From contig CAUDNR010004244.1 in NCBI GenBank assembly GCA_958430865.1, positions 19,311 to 33,882 of the forward strand: 14,572 nucleotides of DNA, given 5' to 3'. This document shows, piece by piece, positions 1 through 7,532 of this stretch. Origin of the DNA: Entrophospora sp. SA101 (taxonomy: Eukaryota; Glomeromycota; Glomeromycetes; Entrophosporales; Entrophosporaceae). The first letter of the stretch is position 1; each line of letters begins with the position of its first letter. Under the pieces are notes generated by a model. That model saw nothing but the letters and a program-made list of their open reading frames with translations, was not told the DNA's origin and did no database searches. Made by a program: the position numbers and the translations under genes.

Positions 1-330
1 CCTTCAAAGTGAAATAAAACGTGATGTTACTCTCAAAAATTATTTTGATCATTTCTTATTAAATAAAAATATATGGTTGATCACTCCACCCTTAAAATGT
101 TGATGAAAAAAGTATGCTTTTTAGTGATCGTCTGCCTCAAATGGGTCTTTGCTCTCATCTAGATAAGAAATTGCTATTTGGCTTTCTATGCCAGGCTTGC
201 TCAGTTCATAGATATTCATTACATTCATATCTATTCCTTCACAAGCCCTTTTTTCATTGGAAAGCTGAGTAGTATAAAAACAGATTAAATTGATGCATAC
301 AGATCCATGTGGATATACAGAAAACATGTA
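1..330. other. AT-rich spacer, no recognised gene
   Basis: No RNA gene or recognisable protein is visible. A minus-strand frame of 68 codons (327 down to 121) starts with ATG and ends in a hydrophilic, acidic tail (…DESKDPFEADDH), but it matches no family I know. It lies just downstream of the decayed coiled-coil frame at 331-660 and could be its frame-shifted continuation. The evidence is too weak to call it a gene. Confidence 0.4.
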
Positions 331-660
331 TCAAAATCCATGAAATAAGCTTCTGGGAGACCTTGTAGCTATAAACTTGATAAATTGTCTCAGAAAAATC
401 GAGTTTTGTCCAAGGAACAGCCAATTGACACAACATATGGATGCTGTTGCTTTTAATCTTATAATAATTTTGGCATCTTGATTAATTTGGGCTTGGGCTT
501 GATTTGCCCTATTGGCCTCCCAGTTGGAAATTTCTTGAAGCCTATTCATGGCATTTCTAATATCAGTAAATTCACTACCAATATTTCGAGGAATGGCAGG
601 TGCTCTATTTAATATACTATTGATATTATTGAATGCATTTTAAACTGATTCACCAAGGGT
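331..660 (-). pseudogene. Coiled-coil mobile-element protein fragment (decayed)
   Basis: Read on the minus strand, the frame is open from about 639 down to 331 and is interrupted just upstream by TAA at 642-640; similar codons continue above that stop. The recognisable part is a Gln/Asn/Ala-rich amphipathic stretch that includes MNRLQEISNWEANRANQAQ. The core R-(I/L)-(K/Q)-E-I-(T/S)-(D/N)-W-E followed by Gln-rich heptads also occurs in the coiled-coil frame at 12252-12674 (HRIKEITDWENTQSQ), so I infer that the two are diverged copies of one family. Below about 438 the translation becomes Cys/Phe/Ile-rich and loses this character, suggesting a frame break. It has the same strand as the rDNA and begins about 100 bp past the 28S 3' end. 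Its function is unknown; in this kind of genome such proteins often accompany Polinton-like integrases. Confidence 0.5.
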
Positions 661-760
661 TTGGATCAAGGAAAAGGAGAACAACCTATAGCATATGAAT
701 CAGAGTTATTTACAATACAAAGAGAAGATACACACCTTGCCAAATTAGCAAAGGGAAAAA
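661..760. other. 28S 3' flank / rDNA junction
   Basis: This is the short stretch between the 28S 3' end (about 761) and the coiled-coil fragment. No terminator-like T-tract or Reb1/Sal-box-like site is recognisable. The plus strand can be read as a hydrophilic peptide (LDQGKGEQPIAYESELF…) that runs into 28S sequence and loses sense there. This might be the tail of an inserted element's gene or chance. No second rDNA unit or intergenic spacer repeat follows. Confidence 0.3.
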
Positions 761-1014
761 CAAATCTTGAGAACAAGGGCTTAATCTCAGCAGGTCGCAA
801 CACAAGGGTCACTCACTGCTTACAATACCCCGTTCTATATTTAAGTCGTCTGCAAAGGATTTATCTTCCTTAATATTTAAAATTACAATTCAAAGGCACA
901 CCCATGACCTTTCCGTCATAAGGTTTGAACCTCAACAATATGTTATAGGACTCCGAAAAGTCTATTTTTAATCGCCTAAACAATAAGGAAGGTAATAATC
1001 GTCACTTCTAGCAT

Positions 1015-1422
1015 GGGTTCTGGCTTAGATTCGTTCAGCCATTATCCAACGGATGATAGCCTTGCACCACTATTCTTTCAAATAAGTGCAATCACCAAAT
1101 ATCCGAATCAACAGTTCCTCTCGTACTAAGTTGAATTACTATTGCGACAACAATTTCATCAGTAGGTTAAAACTGACCTGGTCTCACGACGGTCTGAACT
1201 CAGTTCATGTTCCCTATTGGGTTCTGGCTTAGATTCGTTCAGCCATTATCCAACGGATGATAGCCTTGCACCACTATTCTTTCAAATAAGTGCAATCACC
1301 AAATATCCGAATCAACAGTTCCTCTCGTACTAAGTTGAATTACTATTGCGACAACAATTTCATCAGTAGGTTAAAACTGACCTGGTCTCACGACGGTCTG
1401 AACTCAGTTCATGTTCCCTATT
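1015..1422 (-). repeat. Exact 204-bp tandem duplication inside 28S
   Basis: Bases 1015-1218 and 1219-1422 appear identical over 204 bp. The left flank of the first copy (…TAGCAT) and the right flank of the second (AGTGGGTGAACAATCC…) are both normal LSU sequence, so this is a simple head-to-tail duplication with a junction at CCTATT|GGGTTCTGG. The unit covers the sarcin-ricin loop and the sequence up to the conserved CATGTTCCCTATT block. The lack of divergence between copies means the event is recent relative to the rest of the decay, or it is an assembly artefact. Confidence 0.93.
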
Positions 1423-1465
1423 AGTGGGTGAACAATCCAACGCTTACTGAATTCTACTTCAGTAT

Positions 1466-1692
1466 GATAGGAAGAACTGACTTTAAATGATCACAAAGGC
1501 AACGTCGCTAACAACACAAACGCTTGGCTGCCACAAGCCAATTTCCCTGTCGCAACTCTTTTGGTACCCCTAGTCTCAAACATCGAGGATCTAAAGGGTC
1601 CACGGAATATACATCCACACCATTCGTTAGGGGAGGCTTGTACCTCTTTAAGCCGTCCACCTATTCTTAAAAAAAAAATGATGTAATCCCAG
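1466..1692 (-). other. Damaged peptidyl-transferase region of 28S (domain V)
   Basis: Compared with the near-universal LSU core, the rRNA-sense sequence at 1547-1538 lacks one base and has a C-to-T change in GGGATAACTGG, the stretch holding the equivalents of E. coli A2450-C2452. The A-loop segment GATGTCGGCTC reads TAAAGTCAGTTC. The P-loop CTGGGGCGG reads CTGGGATTA, followed by a short T-rich run. The part between the P-loop and the segment near 1605 is also clearly shorter than in yeast 25S (roughly 76 versus 128 nt by my manual comparison). These are not positions where living ribosomes vary. Confidence 0.8.
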
Positions 1693-1863
1693 CAAACTCC
1701 CCACCTGACTAATTTTAAGAGAAAGAAGCGATAAAGGTAGTGGTATTTCACTATTGTGCCGGAACACTCCCACTTATTCTACATCCTCAATGCTTCCTCC
1801 CCCAGGTCAAACTGGAGTCAAGTTCAACAGGGTCTTTTTCTCCCGCTGATTTTGCCAAGCCCA

Positions 1864-1904
<41 letters not shown>

Positions 1905-3090
1905 TCGATCATTATAAATTATCCGTACCAGTTCTAATTGCTAAACACATTGTTGCTAATATGCCAGCACTTAGAGCCAAATCTTTTTCCCGAAGTTACG
2001 GAGTAAAACTGAGTTCCCTTATCTACTTTGTTCTACCAACTAGAGGCTTTCACCTTGGAGACCTGCTGCGGTTATCAGTACGACTAGGCGTGAGAATAAA
2101 TCTTTCCCTTGGTTTTTCAAGGATCATTGAGAACGCACCGGACTCGACCATAAGCGTCAAGCTCTTCCAGTAATGGCACCCTATCTTCGATTAATTCGAT
2201 TCCAGGGTGACATCATAACTGTTAAAAAGAAAAGATAACTCTTCCCAGGGCTCTCACTGATGTCACCAAGTTCACTTGACGTTACCGTATTAATTATCCA
2301 CGTCCTAGTGCAGGAATATTAACCTGCTTCCCTTTCGATAGGCTGGCGATGAATCGCCTTTTTAAAACGGAATTACCATATCTTAGGATCGACTAACCCA
2401 TGTCCAACTGCTGTTCACATGGAACCTTTCTCCACTTCAGTCTTCAAAGTTCTCATTTGAATATTTGCTACTACCACCAAGATCTGCACTAAAGGTTGTT
2501 CGACCCGAAATCACTTTCAGGGCTTCTTAACAAACCTTCACGCCTGCCTACTCGTTAGAGCTTCACTATAACCCTAACGGTGAGGTATGGGTATCACACT
2601 TGAGCGCCATCCATTTTCAGGGCTAGTTCATTCGGCAGGTGAGTTATTACACACTCCTTAGCGGGTTCCGACTTCTATGGCCACCGTCCTGCTGTCTATA
2701 TGAACTAACACCTTTTTGATATCTAAATGAGCGTGAATTTTGGCACCTTAACCTCACGTTCGGTTCATCCCGCATCACCAATTTTGTTTACCAAAAATGG
2801 CTCACTAGAAACTCTTGTATCAATTACATTAACAAGTTTCTGCTATCCTGTGGGAATCTTCGGCAGGAACCAGCTATTAGATGGTTCGATTAGTCTTTCA
2901 CCTCTATACCCAATTTCGGCGAACATTTGCACACCGGACTACTACAAGTTTCCACTAGAGTTCTTCCTCTAGCTTCACTCCATTCAGGCATAGTTACCAT
3001 CTTTCGGGTCCTAACAGATATGCTCTTAAATGGTCGATAGCCATTCTCCCCCCGGATTTACTACCCTTATAAAAAAATATAGATATTTAA

Positions 3091-3145
3091 AGTTGTCCAG
3101 AGTTGTCCAGTGCTGTCCAGAGTTGTTCGGAGTTGTTGAGAGTTG
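3091..3145. repeat. 10-bp tandem repeat in 28S variable domain D2
   Basis: About 5.5 units of a 10-bp motif (AGTTGTCCAG on the plus strand) run in perfect 10-bp phase: AGTTGTCCAG twice, then TGCTGTCCAG, AGTTGTTCGG, AGTTGTTGAG and AGTTGG. It sits between conserved LSU blocks (…GGGTCCTAACAG at about 3007 and CTCCTTGGTCCGTG at about 3281), which places it in expansion segment D2. Flanking A-tracts and a GAGAGAGA run make the whole 3070-3200 stretch low in complexity. Confidence 0.85.
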
Positions 3146-3732
3146 GAACAGCAAATTTATTGCTCTTAAGAGAGAGAGATATATAAAAAAAAATAGGGAT
3201 ACGGGGGAATAGGTGGGAACAATCGCCATTGTTGGACGCGTTTGAGTTTCTACACTCTAACACTCGCATATATGTTAGACTCCTTGGTCCGTGTTTCAAG
3301 ACGGGTCGTTTAAAGCCATTTCGTTAACATCCTTAACGAATTTGCACCACCTGACTAACCACCCCTATAATTAGCGGAACGCACCATATATATGATAACT
3401 AAAGAGGGGCGATCAGACCAGTTTGAGCAGCCCTAAAGGTATTCGTTGCAAACCTCAATCCCGACCACCATATTCCGCTTAAAGTTTATCACACTCCCAA
3501 GGAGCCCGATCCCTTTAGCCTTTTTATGACAGTCAAAATTGATGTTAACCAGCCGATACAAAAATGCACCCCACACAAGTAATTGAATGTCGACTATGGC
3601 GGTTTTTAGGCTCGCCAATGCGCTAATTGCCTTGATGCGTAAGCTGATTTTGTACCGGTTCCACTAACTTCAAACGTTTCCCTTTCAACAATTTCACGTA
3701 CTTTTTAACTCTCTTTTCAAAGTTCTTTTCAT

Positions 3733-3766
<34 letters not shown>

Positions 3767-4114
3767 TCGCCAATATTTAGCCTTAGGTGATATTTACCAC
3801 CCATTTGGAGTTGCAATACCAAACAACTCGACTCTTTGAAAGCGTATCGTAGATGGTATCGTAAATGAACGCATGCCGGCACAAACGGGATTGTCACCCT
3901 CTATGATGTCCTATTCCAAGGAACTTGTTACCAGACATACGCCCAACCAAGAAAACGCTTCTTCAAACTACAATTCAACCTTGTAAACAAGGCTGATTTA
4001 AAATTTGAGCTCTTCCCTCTTCACTAGCCGTTACTAGGGGAATCCTTGTTAGTTTCTTTTCCTCCGCTTATTATATTTAAGTTCAGCGGGTATTCTTGCC
4101 TGATTTGAGATCAA

Positions 4115-4250
4115 TTGTTTTTTTCTCTACGATGATACTTACTACTCACTTTAAGGCATAAATAAATCTATATTATTTAATAACCCAATTCCACATTCAA
4201 ATCCAATCGATGATTGGGCATTCATTGCAATCATTTGAATATGATAATAT
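4115..4250 (-). other. ITS2
   Basis: Internal transcribed spacer 2, about 136 nt, lies between the 5.8S 3' end (…CTGTTTGAGTGTCAG) and the 28S 5' end. It is AT-rich. The boundaries come from the flanking rRNA ends and may be off by a few bases. It is short for a fungus but not exceptional. Confidence 0.88.
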
Positions 4251-4406
4251 TTTCTGACACTCAAACAGGCATACTCTCATATTACCAGAGAGTGCATTTT
4301 GCGTTCAAAAATTCAATGATTCACGTTTTGCAATTTACATGACTTATCGCAATTTGCTACGTTCTTCATCGATGCGAGAGCCAAGAGATCCGTTGTTGAA
4401 AGTTAT
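4251..4406 (-). rRNA. 5.8S rRNA gene, diverged
   Basis: About 156 nt, the normal length. The fungal landmarks read on the minus strand are AACTTTCAACAACGGATCTC near the 5' end, CATCGATGAAGAACGTAGC in the middle and GCCTGTTTGAGTGTCAG at the 3' end. Deviations from the usual fungal sequence include ATCATTGAATTTTTG in place of ATCATCGAATCTTTG (two C-to-T changes) and a shortened segment before GTGAATCAT (GCAAAACGTG where GCAGAATTCNGTG is normal). Identity is certain. The changes fit the general decay seen in the neighbouring 18S and 28S. Confidence 0.95.
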
Positions 4407-4528
4407 TATTATTTATATATATATATACAAGATATATATTTTTTTTATAAATGTTTTATAAAGAGTGGTAGGTTTTGAATACACATTTTATTTTATATAT
4501 ATATTAATAAAAATATATATTATTTTAA
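4407..4528 (-). other. ITS1
   Basis: Internal transcribed spacer 1, about 122 nt, lies between the 18S 3' end (GGAAGGATCATT) and the 5.8S 5' end. It is extremely AT-rich, with TATATATA runs at both ends and a short less AT-rich middle (TTTATAAAGAGTGGTAGG region). The two TA/AT-rich runs could pair with each other. No intron-like or coding content is visible. Confidence 0.88.
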
Positions 4529-5300
4529 AATGATCCTTCCGCAGGTTGACCTACAGAAACCTTATCATGACTTTTTACTGTCGAAAATGCATAGCTTGAT
4601 TCAACTTCTTAGCCAAGGTCCGCAAATATATAAATAAGCAACCGCCCATCCGATGACCTCGCTACGCATACAATTCCGATAGCAACGACGGGCGGTATGT
4701 ACAAAGAGCAGGGACATAATCAACGCAAGTTGATGTCTTGCGCTTACTAGGGATTCCTCGTTGAAGAGCATTTAATTTCAATGCTCTATCCCCACCACGA
4801 TAAAGTTTCAAAAGATTGCCCATACCTTTCGGTAAAGGTTAGTAGTTACTTGTTGACTTTATCAGTGTAGCTTGCATGCGGCCCAGACCACTAAGGATGT
4901 CATAGACCTGTTATTACATCGAACTTCCATCGGCCAAAAACCGATAGTCCCTCTAAGAAGCTCTCAAACCTGATAAAAAACCAGACTTAATAACTTACTA
5001 TTTAGAGGTAAGACGTTAAGAACGGCCATGCACCACTAGACATAGAATCCTGACCTTTCTCCTATGTCAATCATGACTATGGCTGGATCTGGAAGTTGCA
5101 AGCAGGCTCCACCCCTGGTGGTACTCTTCCGTCAATTCCCTTAAGTTTCAGCCTTGCGACCGTACTCTCCCCGGAACCCAAACACTTTTAGTTTCCCGTA
5201 AGGTACCAAACAAGTCGTTAAAAAATGAACTTTGTCTGATTCCTAGTCGGCATAGTTTATGGTTAAGACTACGACGTACATAAATCGTCTTCGATCCCCT

Positions 5301-5350
<50 letters not shown>

Positions 5351-6293
5351 AGTTAGTCCTCAATAAATCCAAGAATTTCACCTCTGACTATTGAATACTA
5401 ATGCCCCCAACTATCCCTATTAATCATTACGTGGTCCTAAAACCAACAAAATAGAACCATCGTCCTATTTTATTATTCCATGCTAATGTATTCAAGCAAA
5501 AATGCCCGCTTTAAACACTATAATTTTTTCAAAGTAAAAGTCCTAGTTCATTGAAACACCCAAGAGCATCCCAATTCACCAGAAGGTGAGAAATTGGTTA
5601 CACACCGATTCATGTCCCTAAAGGCATGACCGATATATCCCAATCCCGAAATTCAACTACGAACTTTTTAACCGCAACAACACTAATATACGCTATTGGA
5701 GCTGGAATTACCGCGGTTGCTAATACCAGACTTGCCCTCCAATTGTTCCTCGTTAAAGGTTTTAAATTGTACTCATTCCAATTTCGAGACCCAAAAGAGC
5801 CCTTAATTGTTATTTATTGTCACTACCTTCCCGAATCGGGATTGGGTAATTTGCGCGCCTGCTGCCTTCCTTGGATGTGGTAGCCGTTTCTCAGGCTCCC
5901 TCTCCGGAATCGAACCCTAATTCCCCGTTACCCGTCAAGACCATGGTAGGCCTCTATCCTACCATCAAGGTGATGGGGCAGAAATTTGAATGAATCATCG
6001 TCAGCACATGGCCATACGATTCGAAAAGTTATCATGAATCACCACGGTTAGTTGGTTGCCCAACTGATGGTTTTTTATCTAATAAATACATCCCTTCCAG
6101 AAGTCGGGATTTTTAGCATGTATTAGCTCTAGAATTACCACGGTTATCCAAGTAGTAATAATGTACTATCAAATAAACTATAACTGATTTACTGAGCCGT
6201 TCGCAGTTTCACCTGTATATAAGATTTATACTTAGACTTGCATGGCTTAATCTTTGAGACAAGCGTATGACTACTGGCAGGATCAACCAGGTA
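4529..6293 (-). rRNA. 18S (SSU) rRNA gene, full length but degenerate
   Basis: The small-subunit rRNA starts at about 6293 (…CCTGGTTGATCCTGCCAGTAG) and ends at about 4529 (…CTGCGGAAGGATCATT), a length of 1,765 nt, normal for fungi. Most of the eukaryotic SSU core is recognisable, but several universal residues are wrong. The 530 loop GTGCCAGCMGCCGCGG reads GTATTAGCAACCGCGG (5726-5711). The helix 44 end AAGTCGTAACAAGG reads AAGTCATGATAAGG (4573-4560). GTACACACCGCCCGT reads GTACATACCGCCCGT (4702-4688). AACTTAAAGGAATTGACGG has A-to-G (AAGGGAATT, about 5129-5148). Many other differences are C-to-T on the rRNA strand. I infer a pseudogene copy. The functional copies must lie elsewhere in the genome. 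Confidence 0.96.
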
Positions 6294-6810
6294 ACTATCT
6301 TGCTATTTTAAACGACAAAGTCTCTACTCTCCTGAAAGAGAGAAAAAGAAGCCTCATCATAAAAAAAACTAAATGTGGTCCGGTTCACAAAATCGTGATC
6401 CGAGTCCACAAATAGCGTTGTATAGTTGTTATTGGGTCGAGTTTAAGCAACAATGCTTTAAATCATTCCTGTTGCCAATGCCTTCAAGTTTTTCTAGATT
6501 TGTTGGCTCAAAAAATTTATGATCATTTTTTTGATTCAACATATCCTTCAATGCCAATTCACTTGCGAATTATCACAATAAATAAAATTACGACATTTTC
6601 ACAGTGCTCTTGGCAAATTGATGATTGTTGTTAAGTTTACCTAGCAGGTAAGTATACACAACGTTCTCCTTTCGATTAGTTATACACAATGATTACTAAT
6701 CAATATATTTTATGAACACTAAAGTCGATAAAAGAAGAAGTGTTCTTAAACCCATCATTCAATATCAGACAATAGTTAATATGCCTACAATAATGTTTAA
6801 ATTTCTGTGC
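6294..6810 (-). other. Upstream spacer / putative 5' ETS
   Basis: This AT-rich sequence lies directly upstream of the 18S 5' end and would include the external transcribed spacer and RNA polymerase I promoter if the unit is, or was, transcribed. No promoter motif can be assigned because fungal Pol I promoters are poorly conserved. No open frame with recognisable content is present. Confidence 0.5.
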
Positions 6811-6916
6811 CAAAAGGAGATGTAAAGAAGGAGGGCCAATGACTTCGTGCCGAAAGGAGAAGGACCAACAACTTTTATTCCGAAAGGAACGACTCTAATA
6901 TATATTAAAAAATAAA

Positions 6917-6947
6917 CCTAAAGTTGGTTGTAGATACCAACTTTAGG
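6917..6947. other. Hairpin in spacer unit A
   Basis: A perfect 12-bp inverted repeat, CCTAAAGTTGGT / ACCAACTTTAGG, with a 7-nt loop (TGTAGAT). It lies at the matching position of unit B's hairpin and is followed by a GAGAGAGA run. The terminal pair C:G here is T:A in unit B, a compensatory difference. Confidence 0.85.
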
Positions 6948-7017
6948 GAGAGAGAGTCAGTAATTGCCAATAACTACTGAGTAAGTAAAAGAATTCAATT
7001 TCTTGTATCTGCAAAGG

Positions 7018-7222
7018 AGTTTATCTGAGAAAAACGAGGATATGTACGCATCGCCCTCATGCGCCTCTTGAAGGCCACAGAGATTAAAAATCCCAGGCGA
7101 TCAAGGTACGTCCCCAAAAACTCTAGTTTATCTGAGAAAAACGAGGATATGTGCGCATCGCCTCTTGAAAGCCACAGAGATTAAAAATCCCAGGCGATCA
7201 AGGTACGTCCCCAAAAACTCCA
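7018..7222. repeat. Nested 107/98-bp direct duplication in unit A
   Basis: The segment starting AGTTTATCTGAGAAAAACG at 7018-7124 repeats at 7125-7222. The second copy lacks about 10 nt where the first has an extra CTCATGCGCC-type segment next to GCATCGCC, and it has a few substitutions (GTACGC to GTGCGC, AAGGCC to AAAGCC). Both end in CAAGGTACGTCCCCAAAAACTC. Unit B has only one equivalent segment, so the duplication happened within unit A after the larger units formed. Confidence 0.92.
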
Positions 7223-7504
7223 GACCCTGCATATAAAATTGGTTCGCAATCTTTTATGCCAACCGCAGGGGCAGAAGGGTAATCATGGACATCTCCATGA
7301 CCAGCAACAATTATAAAACCTTCACTGGAGCTGGATATTTCGGTGAAGAAAACCTTACCTAATTTAAAAAGTTCCAATTCTGTGCTAACCAACATTCATA
7401 ATGAGGAAGACCAACGACTCTTCGTGCGCAACCGACATTCATAATAAAGAGGACCGACGACTTCGTGCCGAAAAAATGATTCTATTATTAAAAAAAGAAC
7501 CATA

Positions 7505-7532
7505 TCTAAAGTTGGTAGATACCAACTTTAGA
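7505..7532. other. Hairpin in spacer unit B
   Basis: A perfect 12-bp inverted repeat, TCTAAAGTTGGT / ACCAACTTTAGA, with a 4-nt loop (AGAT). Relative to unit A, the outermost pair changed on both sides and the loop lost 3 nt. A second, weaker palindrome follows in the same unit, CAGTAATT…AATTACTG (about 7544-7567). Confidence 0.85.

Larger units (their letters stand above)
761..4114 (-). rRNA. 28S (LSU) rRNA gene, full length but degenerate
   Basis: The large-subunit rRNA is transcribed from high to low coordinates. The 5' end is set by the post-ITS2 segment (CTCAAATCAGGCAAG… then CCCGCTGAACTTAA, about 4114-4075). The 3' end is set by the terminal stretch around CTGAGATTAAGCC (about 791-779), which runs to about 761 by comparison with yeast 25S. 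Length is about 3,354 nt, or about 3,150 after removing an internal duplication. The sarcin-ricin loop core (AGTACGAGAGGAAC) is intact but present twice (1115-1128 and 1319-1332). Functional cores are damaged: the peptidyl-transferase segment GGGATAACTGG reads GGGAAATTGG (1547-1538), the A-loop region is altered (about 1466-1490), and the P-loop GGGGCGG reads GGGATTA, with neighbouring sequence unlike the universal core (about 1605-1692). Domain D2 carries a 10-bp tandem repeat. Identity as LSU rRNA is certain; I infer that the copy is non-functional. Confidence 0.95.

Noticed and set aside
1605..1692. Possible intron or insertion element in the 28S at the P-loop
   Set aside because: The segment is shorter than the normal LSU core rather than longer, and has no group I intron, R2-type or homing-endonuclease features. 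Deletion and decay fit better.
1491..1751. Minus-strand open frame of 86 codons inside the 28S
   Set aside because: It overlaps conserved LSU rRNA sequence on the same strand and has no protein-family character. The other open frames within 761-6293 (including 1961-2173, 2727-2972, 3026-3299, 3433-3618, 3694-3897 and 5626-5883) are rejected for the same reason.
7198..7395. Minus-strand frame with the peptide LGKVFFTEISSSSEGF, partly repeated at 7885-8091
   Set aside because: The shared peptide comes from the DNA repeat. The frame ends differently in each unit and is disrupted by indels, so no conserved protein is supported.
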